Shown: one piece after another, positions 37,026 to 47,299 of the stretch
Position numbering within the stretch: the stretch's first letter is position 1
Layout of the letters: each line of letters begins with the position of its first letter
NCBI RefSeq assembly: GCF_000330705.1
Contig: NZ_ANAM01000008.1
Location: 124,001 to 188,000 of the forward strand
Source: Salinicoccus carnicancri Crm
GTDB lineage: Bacteria > Bacillota > Bacilli > Staphylococcales > Salinicoccaceae
DNA: 64,000 nt
Direction: 5' to 3'
Notes under the pieces: generated by a model
The model's input: the letters and a program-made list of their open reading frames with translations, nothing else
Told to the model about the DNA's origin: nothing
The model's database searches: none
Program-made: the position numbers and the translations under genes

Positions 37026-37728
37026 CGTTACACCTCTGATTAACTCTTTTTTCAAGCATGTTGAACATATCCTGCAGTGTCTCTTTTTCCGGCTGGATAC
37101 TGTCGATCCCCCGTTTTTTTAATGCATCATGCGTCACATGGCCGATTGCTGCCACTGTCACATTTTCAAGTCTGCCCTTGTCTAATCTGCCGGTAAAGGC
37201 TTCTACACCCGACGGACTTGAGAAAGTGACTGCATAAGCTCCTTCGTAAAGCAGTCTTTCAATCTTTGCAAGTGACTCTCCATCCGGGACTGGGTGATAA
37301 AGCGGGATACGCGTGACCTCCGCACCGGCATCACTCAGGTACTCATACATGAGCGGCCGTGCGTTGGCACTCACGGGATAAAGGATCCGTTCACCTTTAT
37401 TTACAGCAAACTCCTCCATGAATTTTTCCTGGCTATAGCCGCTCGGTTCAAAATCGACATGCATACCATGCTCCTCCATGGCCTCACTCGTCCTTTTGCC
37501 GATACTGGCCAGCCTGTTGAACTTGACCCTGCCAAGGAACGGGGCAAAATGTTCCACCGAATTCGGGCTGGTCAGAACCAGCCAGTCGTATTCCCCATCC
37601 AGCATGCCTTCGTTGAAGGGCAGGAGCTCGGTCCTGATCACCGGTGCATGCTCAATGGTAAAATCACCGGAACCTGCACTTCCCATTCTGCTCTGCGTAA
37701 CAATTACAACCGGTTTAGAGTGATTCAT
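37015..37728 (-). CDS. hemD: Uroporphyrinogen-III synthase
   Basis: 237 residues. Weakly conserved family; recognised from its place between hemC and hemB and by the two-domain pattern with [29 protein letters not shown] and [12 protein letters not shown]. It cyclises hydroxymethylbilane with inversion of ring D. The ATG at 37728 lies within the 3' end of hemC (14-base overlap), pointing to coupled translation. Confidence 0.9.
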   Translation of the reverse strand: MNHSKPVVIVTQSRMGSAGSGDFTIEHAPVIRTELLPFNEGMLDGEYDWLVLTSPNSVEHFAPFLGRVKFNRLASIGKRTSEAMEEHGMHVDFEPSGYSQEKFMEEFAVNKGERILYPVSANARPLMYEYLSDAGAEVTRIPLYHPVPDGESLAKIERLLYEGAYAVTFSSPSGVEAFTGRLDKGRLENVTVAAIGHVTHDALKKRGIDSIQPEKETLQDMFNMLEKRVNQRCNDEF

Positions 37729-38638
37729 TGATCCTGTCAATGATGTCCTTGGCCCCGATACGTTCCATCTCATCCGCTACAAGGTTGCCAAGCGTTTCCG
37801 GATTTTCATGGGATTTTCTGACAAGATACTGCTCACTGCCATCTTCAGGCATGATGAGGCCCGTCAGGTACAGCTCACCATCTTCATATTTTGCATGCCC
37901 GCCAATGGGCACCTGGCAGCTGCCGTCCATGCGCTTCAGAAATGCCCTCTCGGCATTTGTACAGGCTGCATCTTCCTCGGAATGGACCTTCTGCAGCATT
38001 TCAATGAGGTCCCTGTCATCCGAGCGGCACTCTATGCCGAGCGCGCCCTGGGCGATTGCAGGGATGAAAGTTTCAGGATCCAGATATTCAGTCACGATAT
38101 CATCGGACCATCCCATACGCTTCAGTCCGGCCGCAGCAAGGATGATTGCGTCATATTCACCAGATTCCATCTTTTTGATGCGGGTGTCGATGTTTCCGCG
38201 CACCCATTTGACTTCGATGTCATCCCTCATTGCCAGCAGCTGGGCACCGCGGCGGAGACTGCTCGTTCCTACCACGCTGCCGGCCGGCAGATTTTTGAAC
38301 GCCACCTTGTCGTTGGAAAGAAAGGCATCGCGCATATCTTCACGCTGCGGCACACATGCGATGGTAAACCCTTCTGACAGGGTGCTCGGCACATCTTTCA
38401 GACTGTGAATCGCCATGTCGATTTCCTTGTTTTCAAGCGCCTGTTCGATTTCTTTGACGAACAGGCCTTTGCCGCCGACTTTTGACAGCTGCACATCCAC
38501 GATGCGGTCACCTTTGGTGACAATTTCCTTTATTTCGATGTCTATGTCAGGGTAATGTTCCTTCAGACTGTCTATGAACTGCTTTGACTGTGTCAATGCC
38601 AGGCCGCTCCGTCTTGATCCTACGATAAATTTCCGCAT
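37715..38638 (-). CDS. hemC: Hydroxymethylbilane synthase
   Basis: 307 residues. Begins [26 protein letters not shown] and [13 protein letters not shown] are the substrate-arginine segments, and the cysteine carrying the dipyrromethane cofactor is in [11 protein letters not shown]. It polymerises four porphobilinogens. AAAGGAG precedes the ATG. Third gene of the haem operon. Confidence 0.96.
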   Translation of the reverse strand: MRKFIVGSRRSGLALTQSKQFIDSLKEHYPDIDIEIKEIVTKGDRIVDVQLSKVGGKGLFVKEIEQALENKEIDMAIHSLKDVPSTLSEGFTIACVPQREDMRDAFLSNDKVAFKNLPAGSVVGTSSLRRGAQLLAMRDDIEVKWVRGNIDTRIKKMESGEYDAIILAAAGLKRMGWSDDIVTEYLDPETFIPAIAQGALGIECRSDDRDLIEMLQKVHSEEDAACTNAERAFLKRMDGSCQVPIGGHAKYEDGELYLTGLIMPEDGSEQYLVRKSHENPETLGNLVADEMERIGAKDIIDRINESL

Positions 38639-38652
38639 TCGGTATTTCTCCT

Positions 38653-39468
38653 TTAATAACCCCAGAAATGGAACTGGGAGAGTTGTGTGATGAAAATATA
38701 GTTAAGCATACAAATGAAGAAGATGATGACATTCAATTTAGCAAAGCGCAAAATATTGTGTTCCGTTTTCAGATGGAACAGCAGTGCGGCATACAGCAGC
38801 AGCACAATACATGTACCGAGGACTTTGATATCGGTGAATATCCCCGCGCCCATTATATTGATGCCCCACATTGCTCCGAGCAGGATGCTGATCGCCATGC
38901 TGCACACACCGAAAAGCAGCGTACGCACCATCATCTTTTCTGCCGTCCCCACGCTGAATAATGAAAAGAAAAGTCTGTTGAAACGCTTCTTTTTCAGATT
39001 ATCATACTGGATGATATAAATCACGGCATGCAGGGCAGAGACGAAGAACAGAACATATGCAAGCAGGGCAAGCCCGACATGGATGACAAGAAGTTCATTC
39101 ATCAAAGTGGAAACTTCGGTCGTCTTCGAGTATTGGACCGGTGCAAAGGTATGGACAGCGAACAGTATGAAAGCGGTCAATACATATATGAACAATGCAA
39201 TTTCCGAATCACTCCTCCTGTAGTGGAGGAGACCGGTCATTATTATAAGTATGGACAGCGCATAGAGACCCTCAAATGTAGTCTGGACCGGAATACGGCC
39301 AATGCTTACACTGATGCCGATGAACCCTGCGATCTGCAGTCCTGCCGCAGCAATTGCAACATAAAACGAAACCTTCCTGGCCTGGCGATTTCTGAAGAAC
39401 AGATCGTAGCTCAGCGCAGAAAGGCTTATAAAGTATAGTAATAGAATAAATTCATGGATGCGGAACAT
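38653..39468 (-). CDS. hemX: HemX, CcsA-like membrane protein of the haem operon
   Basis: About 271 residues from the ATG at 39468 (274 from 39477, which has an acceptable AGGTGG site). Eight hydrophobic segments, related to the cytochrome c assembly (CcsA) family. In Bacillus and S. aureus HemX lowers the amount of HemA protein and so limits haem synthesis. Here the organism also makes a c-type cytochrome, so a true assembly role cannot be excluded from sequence alone. It lacks an obvious WWD motif, favouring HemX. Confidence 0.88.
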   Translation of the reverse strand: MFRIHEFILLLYFISLSALSYDLFFRNRQARKVSFYVAIAAAGLQIAGFIGISVSIGRIPVQTTFEGLYALSILIIMTGLLHYRRSDSEIALFIYVLTAFILFAVHTFAPVQYSKTTEVSTLMNELLVIHVGLALLAYVLFFVSALHAVIYIIQYDNLKKKRFNRLFFSLFSVGTAEKMMVRTLLFGVCSMAISILLGAMWGINIMGAGIFTDIKVLGTCIVLLLYAALLFHLKTEHNILRFAKLNVIIFFICMLNYIFITQLSQFHFWGY

Positions 39469-39492
39469 AAAGTCCATATGTTACCCACCTGT

Positions 39493-40842
39493 CTAATCGA
39501 GTGCGAGCTCCTGTTTTCTGGCGCGGAGCCTTTCCTGATTTTTGGCTTTATCCTGCTGTCTGATCTCATTCACTTCGTCTTCGATGCCGAACAGCTGCTG
39601 GATTTCATCCAGTTTTACATCCGCTTTTCTGCTGCCTGCAATCTCTTTCGTATAGATGATGGGATCTTTGAGCATCTGGTTTATGATACTTTTCATGTGT
39701 TTGGAGACGATCGTCCGCTCACGATCGGTCATCTCCGGCATTTTTCTTTCCACACTCTGGAAGGTATCTTCATGTATATTGAGCGCCTTGGATCTGAGCG
39801 CCTGGATGACCGGTACAACACCCAGCATGCTCACCCACTCTTCGAAGCTGTCCATGCTCTCTGCAATCATCGCTTCAATTTTGAGTGCCTCTTCCTTGCG
39901 GGTGGAAAGATTGGCATCCACGAGTCCCTGAAGATCGTCCACATTATACATATAGACATCATCCAGGCTGCTTACACCGGGCGCGATGTCACGTGGCAGG
40001 GCAATGTCCATCAGCACGAGCGGCTCCCTCATCTTCCTGTCAGCCAGAGCGTTCCTGACCATATCTTCAGTAATGACATGGTTTCTCGCCGCTGTACTTG
40101 AAATGACAATGTCGGCATCCGCAAGCTGCGCTTCCAGGGTATCGAATCGTGCACTCTCACCGCCAAAATGCTGTGCCAGCGCCTGTGCTTTGTCCTCTGA
40201 ACGGTTGATGACCGTCAATTTATTGATACCGTTTGATGTCAGGTTGAGCAGGGATTGCTCCGCCATTTCACCCGCGCCGATCACCAGGACTTTGCTGTCG
40301 CTTATATTAGAGAAGATCTTCTTGGCCAATTCAACCGCCGAATATGAAATTGATATTGCATTTTTTGAAATATCCGTTTCACTGTGTCCGCGTTTTGCAA
40401 CTGTAATCGCCTCTTTGAAGAGCTTGTTGAAGACTGTTCCTGTCGTATGTTCCTGTTGTGCAGTAAAGAAAGCCTCCCTGATCTGGCCAAGAATCTGCGT
40501 TTCTCCCAGCACCATGGACTCAAGACCTGCAGTCACACGATACAAATGATGGATGGCTTCGTCCGCCACCTTCACATCCGTGATGCTCTTCACTTTTTCA
40601 AACTCAAGACCGAACCAATCCGAGATGAATTTCTGGGAATAATATTTGCCAGTATGCACCTGGTCACTGACCACATACAATTCAGTACGGTTGCATGTAG
40701 AAAGCAGTACAGCCTCAAGTATGCTTTTTTGTTCTCTTAATCTGTGGAGTGCCGGAATGACTTCCTCATCTTCAAAAGCCACCAATTCTCTTTCTTCGAC
40801 ACTCGCTTTTCTGTAATTCAGACTTAACGCAATAACGTGCAT
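39493..40842 (-). CDS. hemA: Glutamyl-tRNA reductase
   Basis: 449 residues. First enzyme of the C5 haem pathway, reducing glutamyl-tRNA to glutamate-1-semialdehyde. The nucleophilic cysteine is Cys50 in LLSTCNRTELY. The NADPH domain has VLVIGAGEMAEQSLLNL, and a C-terminal dimerisation helix region follows from about 310. ATG 40842 with GGGGGG is preferred. First gene of hemAXCDBL; a PerR-like palindrome lies about 100 bases upstream. Confidence 0.96.
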   Translation of the reverse strand: MHVIALSLNYRKASVEERELVAFEDEEVIPALHRLREQKSILEAVLLSTCNRTELYVVSDQVHTGKYYSQKFISDWFGLEFEKVKSITDVKVADEAIHHLYRVTAGLESMVLGETQILGQIREAFFTAQQEHTTGTVFNKLFKEAITVAKRGHSETDISKNAISISYSAVELAKKIFSNISDSKVLVIGAGEMAEQSLLNLTSNGINKLTVINRSEDKAQALAQHFGGESARFDTLEAQLADADIVISSTAARNHVITEDMVRNALADRKMREPLVLMDIALPRDIAPGVSSLDDVYMYNVDDLQGLVDANLSTRKEEALKIEAMIAESMDSFEEWVSMLGVVPVIQALRSKALNIHEDTFQSVERKMPEMTDRERTIVSKHMKSIINQMLKDPIIYTKEIAGSRKADVKLDEIQQLFGIEDEVNEIRQQDKAKNQERLRARKQELALD

Positions 40843-40936
40843 CCGAATTGCCCCCCAATTCATATTGCACCTTCACGAGGTACTTATAACATATATCATT
40901 TTAACAGAATGTGAACATATTATCCATGCCGCCACG

Positions 40937-40961
40937 CTTATTTATACTGATTATAAATAAG
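40937..40961. promoter_or_regulatory. PerR-like box upstream of hemA
   Basis: A perfect 10-bp inverted repeat, CTTATTTATA and TATAAATAAG with a five-base centre. Its core TTATACTGATTATAA (40942-40956) differs at one position from the PerR consensus TTATAATnATTATAA. The haem operon is a known PerR target in Bacillus, so location and sequence agree. Fur-family boxes look alike, so PerR against Fur is inference. Confidence 0.65.
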
Positions 40962-40979
40962 AATTTTTTGTGAACATCT

Positions 40980-41567
40980 TCATATGTGGTCGGCAATCGT
41001 CTGGATGACGAGCGGCAGGTTCCTCTTATCCGTTGATGAGAACGGTATTATTGTGTCCCCCTCCTCAAATTCTATGCCCTCTTTGATTATTTTCAGATGC
41101 TTCTGCACTTTGCTTTTTGGAACTTTGTCCATCTTAGTACACACGACAATTACCGGTATTTCATAATATTTGAGGAAATCATACATCAGAATGTCGTCTT
41201 CGGTCGGTTTATGCCTCATGTCTATAAGCTGGATGACTGCTTTTAAAGCGTGCCTTTCCGTAATATATGCCTCTATCATCGCGCCCCATTTCTCACGCGC
41301 CTTCTTTGATTCCTTTGCATACCCGTAACCGGGTACGTCCACAAACACGAACTTCGCGTCCATATCATAGAAGTTGAGCGTCTGGGTCTTTCCCGGCTTC
41401 GAAGAAGTTCTGGCGATATTCTTCCTTCCCGCCACTGCATTGATGAAAGACGACTTCCCAACATTCGATCTTCCACTGAGTGCTATTTCAGACAGCCCGG
41501 TTTCGGGATACTGGTCAGGGCCTACTGCGGATATGAGAATATCCACACTTCCCGGATTTATTTTCAT
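40980..41567 (-). CDS. engB: Ribosome biogenesis GTPase YsxC/EngB
   Basis: 195 residues. G1 [12 protein letters not shown] (31-42), G3 DVPGYG, G4 TKMD and a C-terminal FSSTDKRN (G5-like). It acts in large-subunit assembly and is essential in Bacillus. Ribosome site AAAGGAG. It follows clpX after an attenuator-type terminator and precedes the haem operon. Confidence 0.96.
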   Translation of the reverse strand: MKINPGSVDILISAVGPDQYPETGLSEIALSGRSNVGKSSFINAVAGRKNIARTSSKPGKTQTLNFYDMDAKFVFVDVPGYGYAKESKKAREKWGAMIEAYITERHALKAVIQLIDMRHKPTEDDILMYDFLKYYEIPVIVVCTKMDKVPKSKVQKHLKIIKEGIEFEEGDTIIPFSSTDKRNLPLVIQTIADHI

Positions 41568-41588
41568 ATTTCCACTCCTTTCAGCAAA

Positions 41589-41615
41589 AAGAGCTGTCCG
41601 GTTAAAGACAGCTCA
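41589..41615 (-). terminator. Terminator/attenuator between clpX and engB
   Basis: GAGCTGTC and GACAGCTC with an eight-base loop, followed by TTTTT on the minus strand. It is only about 20 bases before the engB start. Confidence 0.8.
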
Positions 41616-41633
41616 GGTGAATTTATCATTCTC

Positions 41634-42893
41634 TTATGCGCTTTTACGTTCCGGATCCAGCAGTTCACCGTTTTCATCATAGAGCAACGGTTGCGCTTCA
41701 TCCTGAATGGTTTCCCTCGTAATCTTGACTTTACGGATCTCTTCATTTGAAGGGATGTTGAACATGATGTCAACCATGCGCTCTTCGATTATCGAACGGA
41801 GACCGCGTGCCCCCGTCCTTCTTTCGATGGCGAGCTCACTGATTGCATTGAGTGCATCCTCATCAAACTCAAGTTCGACGTCATCGATCTCAAGCATTTT
41901 CTTATACTGTTTGACAAGCGCATTTTTAGGCTCCGTCAAAATGGAGTTGAGTGCTTCGACATCAAGCTCCTCAAGATAGCTGATGATTGGTACACGGCCG
42001 ATAAATTCAGGAATCAGACCGTAGCTCTGGAGATCGTCCGGACGCACGCGGCTCATGATTGCATCTTTATCGTCGAATTTCTCGCTGGATGCACCGCCGA
42101 AGCCGATGACCTTCTCACCGATCCTTCTCTTGATTATTTCATCCATGCCGTCAAATGCACCGCCTATGATGAACAGGATATTTGTCGTATCTATCTGTAT
42201 TGACTCCTGGTTCGGATGCTTTCTTCCTCCCTGCGGAGGCACGCTGGCTGTCGTACCTTCAAGGATCTTGAGCAGTGCCTGCTGAACGCCTTCACCCGAT
42301 ACATCCCTCGTAATTGAAGTGTTTTCGCTCTTTCTGGCAATCTTGTCGATTTCATCGACATAGATGATTCCCTGTTCTGCACGTTCAACATCAAAGTCTG
42401 CAGCCTGGATCAGTCTCAGGAGGATGTTTTCAACATCGTCACCGACATACCCCGCTTCAGTCAGGCTCGTCGCATCCGCAATTGCAAACGGCACGTTGAG
42501 TGTCCTTGCGAGTGTTTGTGCAAGGAGCGTCTTACCACTGCCGGTGGGACCGATGAGGGCAATATTACTTTTTGAAATTTCAACACCGTCCTCATTGTTC
42601 TGGTTGATGCGTTTATAATGGTTGTAGACCGCTACACTCAATGCGCGTTTCGCCTTTTCCTGGCCGATGACATAGTCATTCAGGGATTCGAGAATCTCCT
42701 GCGGCTTAGGAATATCAGTGATCACTTCAGTCTTCTCTGATTTGAGCTCCTCTTCGATGATTTCGTGGCACAGTTCGATACATTCGTTACAAATATAAAC
42801 ACCGCTGCCTGCTATCAGCTTCTTAACCTGTTCCTGGTCCTTCCCACAGAAAGAACAAGTCAGGTTAGTGTCGTCTTCATTAAATTTAAACAT
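41634..42893 (-). CDS. clpX: ATP-dependent Clp protease ATP-binding subunit ClpX
   Basis: 419 residues. N-terminal zinc-binding domain with Cys13, Cys16, Cys35 and Cys38; Walker A GPTGSGKT, Walker [13 protein letters not shown], pore loop region [11 protein letters not shown], and the [13 protein letters not shown] sensor-2 segment. It unfolds proteins for ClpP. ATG 42893 with GAGGTG is preferred to the frame start at 42914. No CtsR box is apparent. Confidence 0.97.
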   Translation of the reverse strand: MFKFNEDDTNLTCSFCGKDQEQVKKLIAGSGVYICNECIELCHEIIEEELKSEKTEVITDIPKPQEILESLNDYVIGQEKAKRALSVAVYNHYKRINQNNEDGVEISKSNIALIGPTGSGKTLLAQTLARTLNVPFAIADATSLTEAGYVGDDVENILLRLIQAADFDVERAEQGIIYVDEIDKIARKSENTSITRDVSGEGVQQALLKILEGTTASVPPQGGRKHPNQESIQIDTTNILFIIGGAFDGMDEIIKRRIGEKVIGFGGASSEKFDDKDAIMSRVRPDDLQSYGLIPEFIGRVPIISYLEELDVEALNSILTEPKNALVKQYKKMLEIDDVELEFDEDALNAISELAIERRTGARGLRSIIEERMVDIMFNIPSNEEIRKVKITRETIQDEAQPLLYDENGELLDPERKSA

Positions 42894-42985
42894 TTTCAAC
42901 ACCTCTTTTTTCATTCCTGTAAAATATACTAGATATAGGCGGCAAAATCAAATAACTGGTTTCAGACTTCTCAAAATGAGTAGAA

Positions 42986-43013
42986 AAGCTCTGCAACAAC
43001 TGTTACAGAGCTT
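42986..43013 (-). terminator. Terminator after tig
   Basis: AAGCTCTG and CAGAGCTT around a 12-base loop, followed by TTTT on the minus strand. Confidence 0.75.
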
Positions 43014-43036
43014 CGTTCTATTTTGGCTATAATCTG

Positions 43037-44323
43037 TTATTCAGCTTTTTTCCTGTTGTCTACAAGCACATCGATCGCCTTTTGAACTTTGAGATCTTCA
43101 TTCAGCATGGAGAGGTCTCCGAGTGTTGATTTGATATCTTCAACTTTGATACCGAACTGCTCACTCATTTTTTCGAGCTCTGCATCCACATCAGCCTCAG
43201 CCACTTCGATATTTTCATCGACAGCAATCTGCTTCAGTACGAGGTTTGTACGTACGCGTTTTTCAGCATCGTCTTTCATCTGATCACGCAGTGCATCCTC
43301 ATCCTGTCCGGAGAGCTGCTGGTACATTTCCATGTTAATTCCCTGCTGTGACAGACGCTGCTCAAATTCCTGGAGCATTCTGTCAGTTTCAGTTTTGATC
43401 ATTGCTTCCGGGACGTCGATTTCAGCGTTGTCAGAAGCCTGTTCAATCAATTGTTCTTTCATTGAAACGTCAGCCTGGTTCTCTTTTGCTTCCTTAAGGT
43501 CTTTTTCAAGTTTTTCTTTAAGCGCATCCACCGACTCGACATCCTGGTCGAGTTCTTTGAGAAGGTCTTCATCAAGTTCAGGCGTTTCCTTCACTTTGAT
43601 AGAGTTTATCTTCACCTTGAAGACCGCTTCTTTGCCTGCAAGCTCTTCAGCATGGTACTCTTCAGGGAAAGTGACTTCAACGTCTTTCTCTTCGCCGTTT
43701 TCAAGACCGATGACCTGCTCTTCAAATCCGGGGATGAAACTTCCGGAACCGATTTCGAGGTCATAGCCTTCAGCTTTTCCGCCTTCGAACTGCTCGCCGC
43801 CGACATACCCGTCGAAATCCAGATTGACGATATCCCCTTCCTCAACCTTGCCTTCGTCTTTGACAACCATTTCCGCATGGGATTCGAGCATGCTGTCGAT
43901 TTCTTTCTGAACGTCCTCTTCAGTCACTTCAGTATCAGTTTCTTCGGCCTCGAGACCTTTGTACTCTCCGAGTTCAACTTCAGGTTCAACAGTTACTTTG
44001 GCAGTGAAAACAAGGTCTTTGCCTTTTTCCATCTCTTCGATATCCACATCCGGCTGATCAACCGGATTGATGCCCGCCTCTTCGACAGCTTCTGTGTAAG
44101 CTTTGGGAAGAAGGATATCGAGTGCATCCTGGTAGAGTGATTCTACACCGAAACGCTTCTCGAACATCTGACGCGGTACTTTACCTTTTCTGAATCCGGG
44201 TACAGATACCTCTTTGGATACTTTTTTAAATGCTTCATCCAGGGCGGAGTCCACTTCCGTCGCCGGAACTGTTACTGTCAGTACTCCTTCGTTACCCTCT
44301 TGTTTTTCCCACTTTTGAGCCAT
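43037..44323 (-). CDS. tig: Trigger factor
   Basis: 428 residues. Ribosome-binding domain with the signature region [18 protein letters not shown] (around 40-57), FKBP-type prolyl isomerase domain (about 155-245: [22 protein letters not shown]), then the helical chaperone domain. It folds nascent chains at the ribosome exit. Ribosome site GGAGG. Order tig-clpX-engB is the Bacillales order. Confidence 0.97.
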   Translation of the reverse strand: MAQKWEKQEGNEGVLTVTVPATEVDSALDEAFKKVSKEVSVPGFRKGKVPRQMFEKRFGVESLYQDALDILLPKAYTEAVEEAGINPVDQPDVDIEEMEKGKDLVFTAKVTVEPEVELGEYKGLEAEETDTEVTEEDVQKEIDSMLESHAEMVVKDEGKVEEGDIVNLDFDGYVGGEQFEGGKAEGYDLEIGSGSFIPGFEEQVIGLENGEEKDVEVTFPEEYHAEELAGKEAVFKVKINSIKVKETPELDEDLLKELDQDVESVDALKEKLEKDLKEAKENQADVSMKEQLIEQASDNAEIDVPEAMIKTETDRMLQEFEQRLSQQGINMEMYQQLSGQDEDALRDQMKDDAEKRVRTNLVLKQIAVDENIEVAEADVDAELEKMSEQFGIKVEDIKSTLGDLSMLNEDLKVQKAIDVLVDNRKKAE

Positions 44324-44407
44324 AGTCTAATTCCTCCGTTAGTACGTAATTTCAATTAACCAATATAGTATAACACATCGATTTTCCATATCCAACAATG
44401 GATTTGA

Positions 44408-45355
44408 TCAGCGCCTTGCCGCAATCGACTCTTCCATCGAACGTATCCAGCGGAGCGCATTTTCATCTGCATCGGATTTCCTCTCATATTCAAGGTTTAA
44501 CATTTCATGCAGAATCAGTAAATAACTGTCTATAAGACTATCCGGATTTACATCCGGTGTCAACGGATAACAATGGATGATATGGGACATCACCATCGCC
44601 CTCGCCGATTCATGGAATTCGGGCATGCGTTCCTCCACCCCTTCCAGAACTCCCTGGAGGACCACCTCAGACAGTTCCGTCTCCTCGAGCAACTCGAGCT
44701 CCGACGGCTTCCGCCTCACCTTCTTACCGAACTTTTCAAATTCCACCGGGGTACTGTCGCCTGCTTCCCTCAGATAAAGGAGCATGAAAGTGATGAGCTG
44801 ATAGTCTTCCGCTTCGGGCAGCAATCTCCGGACAAGGCCGGTGTATCTTGCGTTCTGTTCATCCGTCCATTTTGCCAGCACCTCGAGTTTCTCGTACTGC
44901 ATCATCCCCCGGAAATCATCCGGCGTCACTTCAGGTTCCTGAGGCTCCGGGCGGTTTTCATCCAACGCCTTCTTGGCACGATGTCTGAGAGCTGCGACTT
45001 CGATGCGGAAGCCCTGCGGAATACTCTCTTCCATGAGATGGTCGGAAAACTCGATCACTTCAAAATATCTGCCCAGTTCAATGAGCGCGCTCAGCAGATA
45101 ATACATATGGGTTTCGTAGTCACCTGCACCTTCATTCATCGCGAGCAGCGCATCATCGACGATGAAATCTGCACCATCGGTTCTGAGCCGTGCTTCATAG
45201 TATTTTTCAATCAGTTCAAGTTCCGGAGCAGTATGATCCCTGTACTGGGTGTACCTCCCGATGTAGGTGGAATATTCCCCCTCATCATAAAGCTGCTTCA
45301 TGTCGCGTTCCGCTTTCTTCAGGAAGCGCCTGTGTGAGCTGACCTTATCCGGCAT
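44408..45355 (-). CDS. TPR-like protein upstream of tig (YsoA-like)
   Basis: 315 residues, helical throughout, with degenerate tetratricopeptide character. No enzyme motif is visible. Position directly upstream of tig matches YsoA in Bacillus, an uncharacterised TPR protein, and that is the main basis of the call. The start region overlaps the end of the Nudix gene, so the two are probably co-translated. The ATG at 45355 (MPDKV) or 45361 may be used. Confidence 0.6.
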   Translation of the reverse strand: MPDKVSSHRRFLKKAERDMKQLYDEGEYSTYIGRYTQYRDHTAPELELIEKYYEARLRTDGADFIVDDALLAMNEGAGDYETHMYYLLSALIELGRYFEVIEFSDHLMEESIPQGFRIEVAALRHRAKKALDENRPEPQEPEVTPDDFRGMMQYEKLEVLAKWTDEQNARYTGLVRRLLPEAEDYQLITFMLLYLREAGDSTPVEFEKFGKKVRRKPSELELLEETELSEVVLQGVLEGVEERMPEFHESARAMVMSHIIHCYPLTPDVNPDSLIDSYLLILHEMLNLEYERKSDADENALRWIRSMEESIAARR

Positions 45356-45965
45356 AAGCATCCCTGATGATCAGTTCACTCCAGGATTCATACGGGGACA
45401 TGCCTTCCAGGCTCCCGTCTTCCGCCCAGATCAGTTCCAATGTGTCCTCCTCTTTGGATGATACAGTTGCAGGATCTACTTTCACGCTCAGGACCAGTCC
45501 GATGTGCACCCGTCCCACTTCATTGTCATCGTCGTTTATAAGACCCATGATTTCCATATTCTTTACCGAATCGGCAGAGAGCCCGACTTCTTCTTCCAGC
45601 TCCCTGGCCGCATTGACGGAAAGTTTCGAATCGATGTCCGCCACTTCCGGCACATCGTTCATATGGCCGCCGACGCCGATTGACAGAAGGCCGTGCAGGC
45701 GCTCCTCTCCGCCGCCACCGAGCCTTTTGTATACGAGAGTCGCCCCATCCTGCTCCGACTTTATCAGCACGTAGCTGATCAGCTGCTTATATGAAGGATC
45801 CTCCTCCATATCCCCGCGCCTTTTCACTTCAAAACCGCCGAAAGTGGAGACGATTTCCTTATACCTCGGGTCCTCTTTCCCGATAAAGCCATTGAAGGCA
45901 TTTTTTTCATCATTGAATATGACAGATCTCGGTACAACCAGGATCTGTTCGTCAAATTTGCTCAT
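45345..45965 (-). CDS. Nudix hydrolase-like protein
   Basis: 206 residues. A Nudix-type box is visible with GVGGHMNDV, then AARELEEEVGL, the catalytic helix; the spacing between the first glycine and the REL-EEVG helix is longer than the 23-residue standard, with a short insert (PEVADIDSKLSV). An N-terminal extension of about 85 residues precedes it. Substrate unknown, likely a nucleoside diphosphate derivative. Ribosome site GGGAGGAG. Confidence 0.75.
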   Translation of the reverse strand: MSKFDEQILVVPRSVIFNDEKNAFNGFIGKEDPRYKEIVSTFGGFEVKRRGDMEEDPSYKQLISYVLIKSEQDGATLVYKRLGGGGEERLHGLLSIGVGGHMNDVPEVADIDSKLSVNAARELEEEVGLSADSVKNMEIMGLINDDDNEVGRVHIGLVLSVKVDPATVSSKEEDTLELIWAEDGSLEGMSPYESWSELIIRDAYAG

Positions 45966-46049
45966 TAAAATTCTCCTCCCAAGGTTAGCTGCATCATAAC
46001 AATCTTATATAAGGCAGACTGTTTTGTAAAATAAAAATCATCAGCCTCA

Positions 46050-47030
46050 TCATGTGTTTTTCAGGCTGTGCCGGACTTTGTTCTCCAGTTCGAAGAACAG
46101 GATGCCGAAGCCGAAACTGAGCACTGCACTGATGATTACATACATATACAGCGGCAGTCCGGCGAACAGATCCGGTATGAACCAGAAATAGACCATCTGT
46201 GTCAGGAAGACATGGTAAGAAGCGCGGCCGGCAAGGATCATGAGCCGGGAGAACGGATTAGTCCCATTGATACTGTACGCCTTCAGGCAGACGATCGTGA
46301 ACAGCAGCGTATAGAAGAACGCCGGCGCATGCTGGCTAAGCCATACCGGCTCCATGATCAGTTCAAGGTCATAATAATTCACACCTGTAATGTAGATGAC
46401 ACTGAGCCCGGCCAACAGAATGAGCCACTTATAACTGATTCTGTGGTAATTGAACGAAAGCCACACCCCGAGCGTGAGAGCGAATATGTATCTCACAACG
46501 ATGATCCGGTACAGATCCCTTGATACATCCAGCCACAGACAGACAAATTCAAGCATGAGACTTACAATGAGCAGGACGAAAGCCATGACATTCAGATTCT
46601 TTCTCATGATCATGTATATGAGGGGCAGCAGCAGCGTCGCCTGGATGATGATCGGCACAAAATAGCTGCCCGGCCCAAACCCCCCGGTAATGAACGAAAC
46701 AGGCAGTTCACGGGGATTGAGTCCGCCTTTGAATATAAAGTACAGTACCACCTGACCGAGCCACACTGCCGCGAACGGATATATCAGCCTTTCGACCTTG
46801 CCATAGATGAAAGACGGACTATAAAATTCAGCAAGCGTTTCAAAATTCCTCTTCCTGTAGGAATTTGCAGTGTTGAAACCTGCCAGCAGCAAAAATACCG
46901 GAACCGCCTGCCATATATGGTAAGGCGAGTATGTTGCGTAGAGAAGATCCCTCGGAACACAGTGGATGAATATGACAGCGAACATGGCCATGGCCTTCAG
47001 GGCATCGATATTATAATTTCGCTCCTTCAT
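46050..47030 (-). CDS. Acyltransferase 3 family membrane protein
   Basis: 326 residues with about ten helices. Acyltransferase 3 pattern: NIDALKAMAMFAVIFIHCV with the family's early histidine, VPVFLLLAGFNTANSY, and a terminal FLTQMVYFWFIPDLF segment. Such proteins O-acetylate or succinylate surface polysaccharides, peptidoglycan or lipids. The acceptor is unknown. Monocistronic, upstream of the accessory island. Confidence 0.82.
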   Translation of the reverse strand: MKERNYNIDALKAMAMFAVIFIHCVPRDLLYATYSPYHIWQAVPVFLLLAGFNTANSYRKRNFETLAEFYSPSFIYGKVERLIYPFAAVWLGQVVLYFIFKGGLNPRELPVSFITGGFGPGSYFVPIIIQATLLLPLIYMIMRKNLNVMAFVLLIVSLMLEFVCLWLDVSRDLYRIIVVRYIFALTLGVWLSFNYHRISYKWLILLAGLSVIYITGVNYYDLELIMEPVWLSQHAPAFFYTLLFTIVCLKAYSINGTNPFSRLMILAGRASYHVFLTQMVYFWFIPDLFAGLPLYMYVIISAVLSFGFGILFFELENKVRHSLKNT

Positions 47031-47162
47031 TTACAGCCTCCTCCACAGATTTTAAATATTATCATAATCCAAATGGGGGACAGCTACAACTGAAAACAAA
47101 GTCGCTCGAAAACAGCGATGGGCTCCATCCTTACCAGCATCCTGATTGAGGTGGCCCTTCTT

Positions 47163-47221
47163 TTATCTGAACTGCGGGTTCAGCAATCCCCCGCTTGATT
47201 CAAAATATGAGATACCTTTCT
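47163..47221 (-). pseudogene. Remnant 1 of a repeated C-terminal gene fragment
   Basis: On the minus strand the frame KGISYFESSGGLLNPQFR ends in a stop at 47165-47163. The same ending, LLNSQFR or its decayed form, occurs at 48166 and 49362. Nothing longer of the gene is readable here. See the findings for the comparison. Confidence 0.5.
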
Positions 47222-47299
47222 GCTATTTACAATACCGGTTCACAGCGTTAAGATACCGTGGAGTATTAAAAACAAAGAACAGGAGCTTGGGGGATAAGT

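Noticed and set aside
47041-47299. Possible cyclic di-AMP (ydaO/kimA type) riboswitch before ktrA
   Set aside because: I could not find the conserved ydaO segments; the region instead contains remnant 1 and degenerate sequence.
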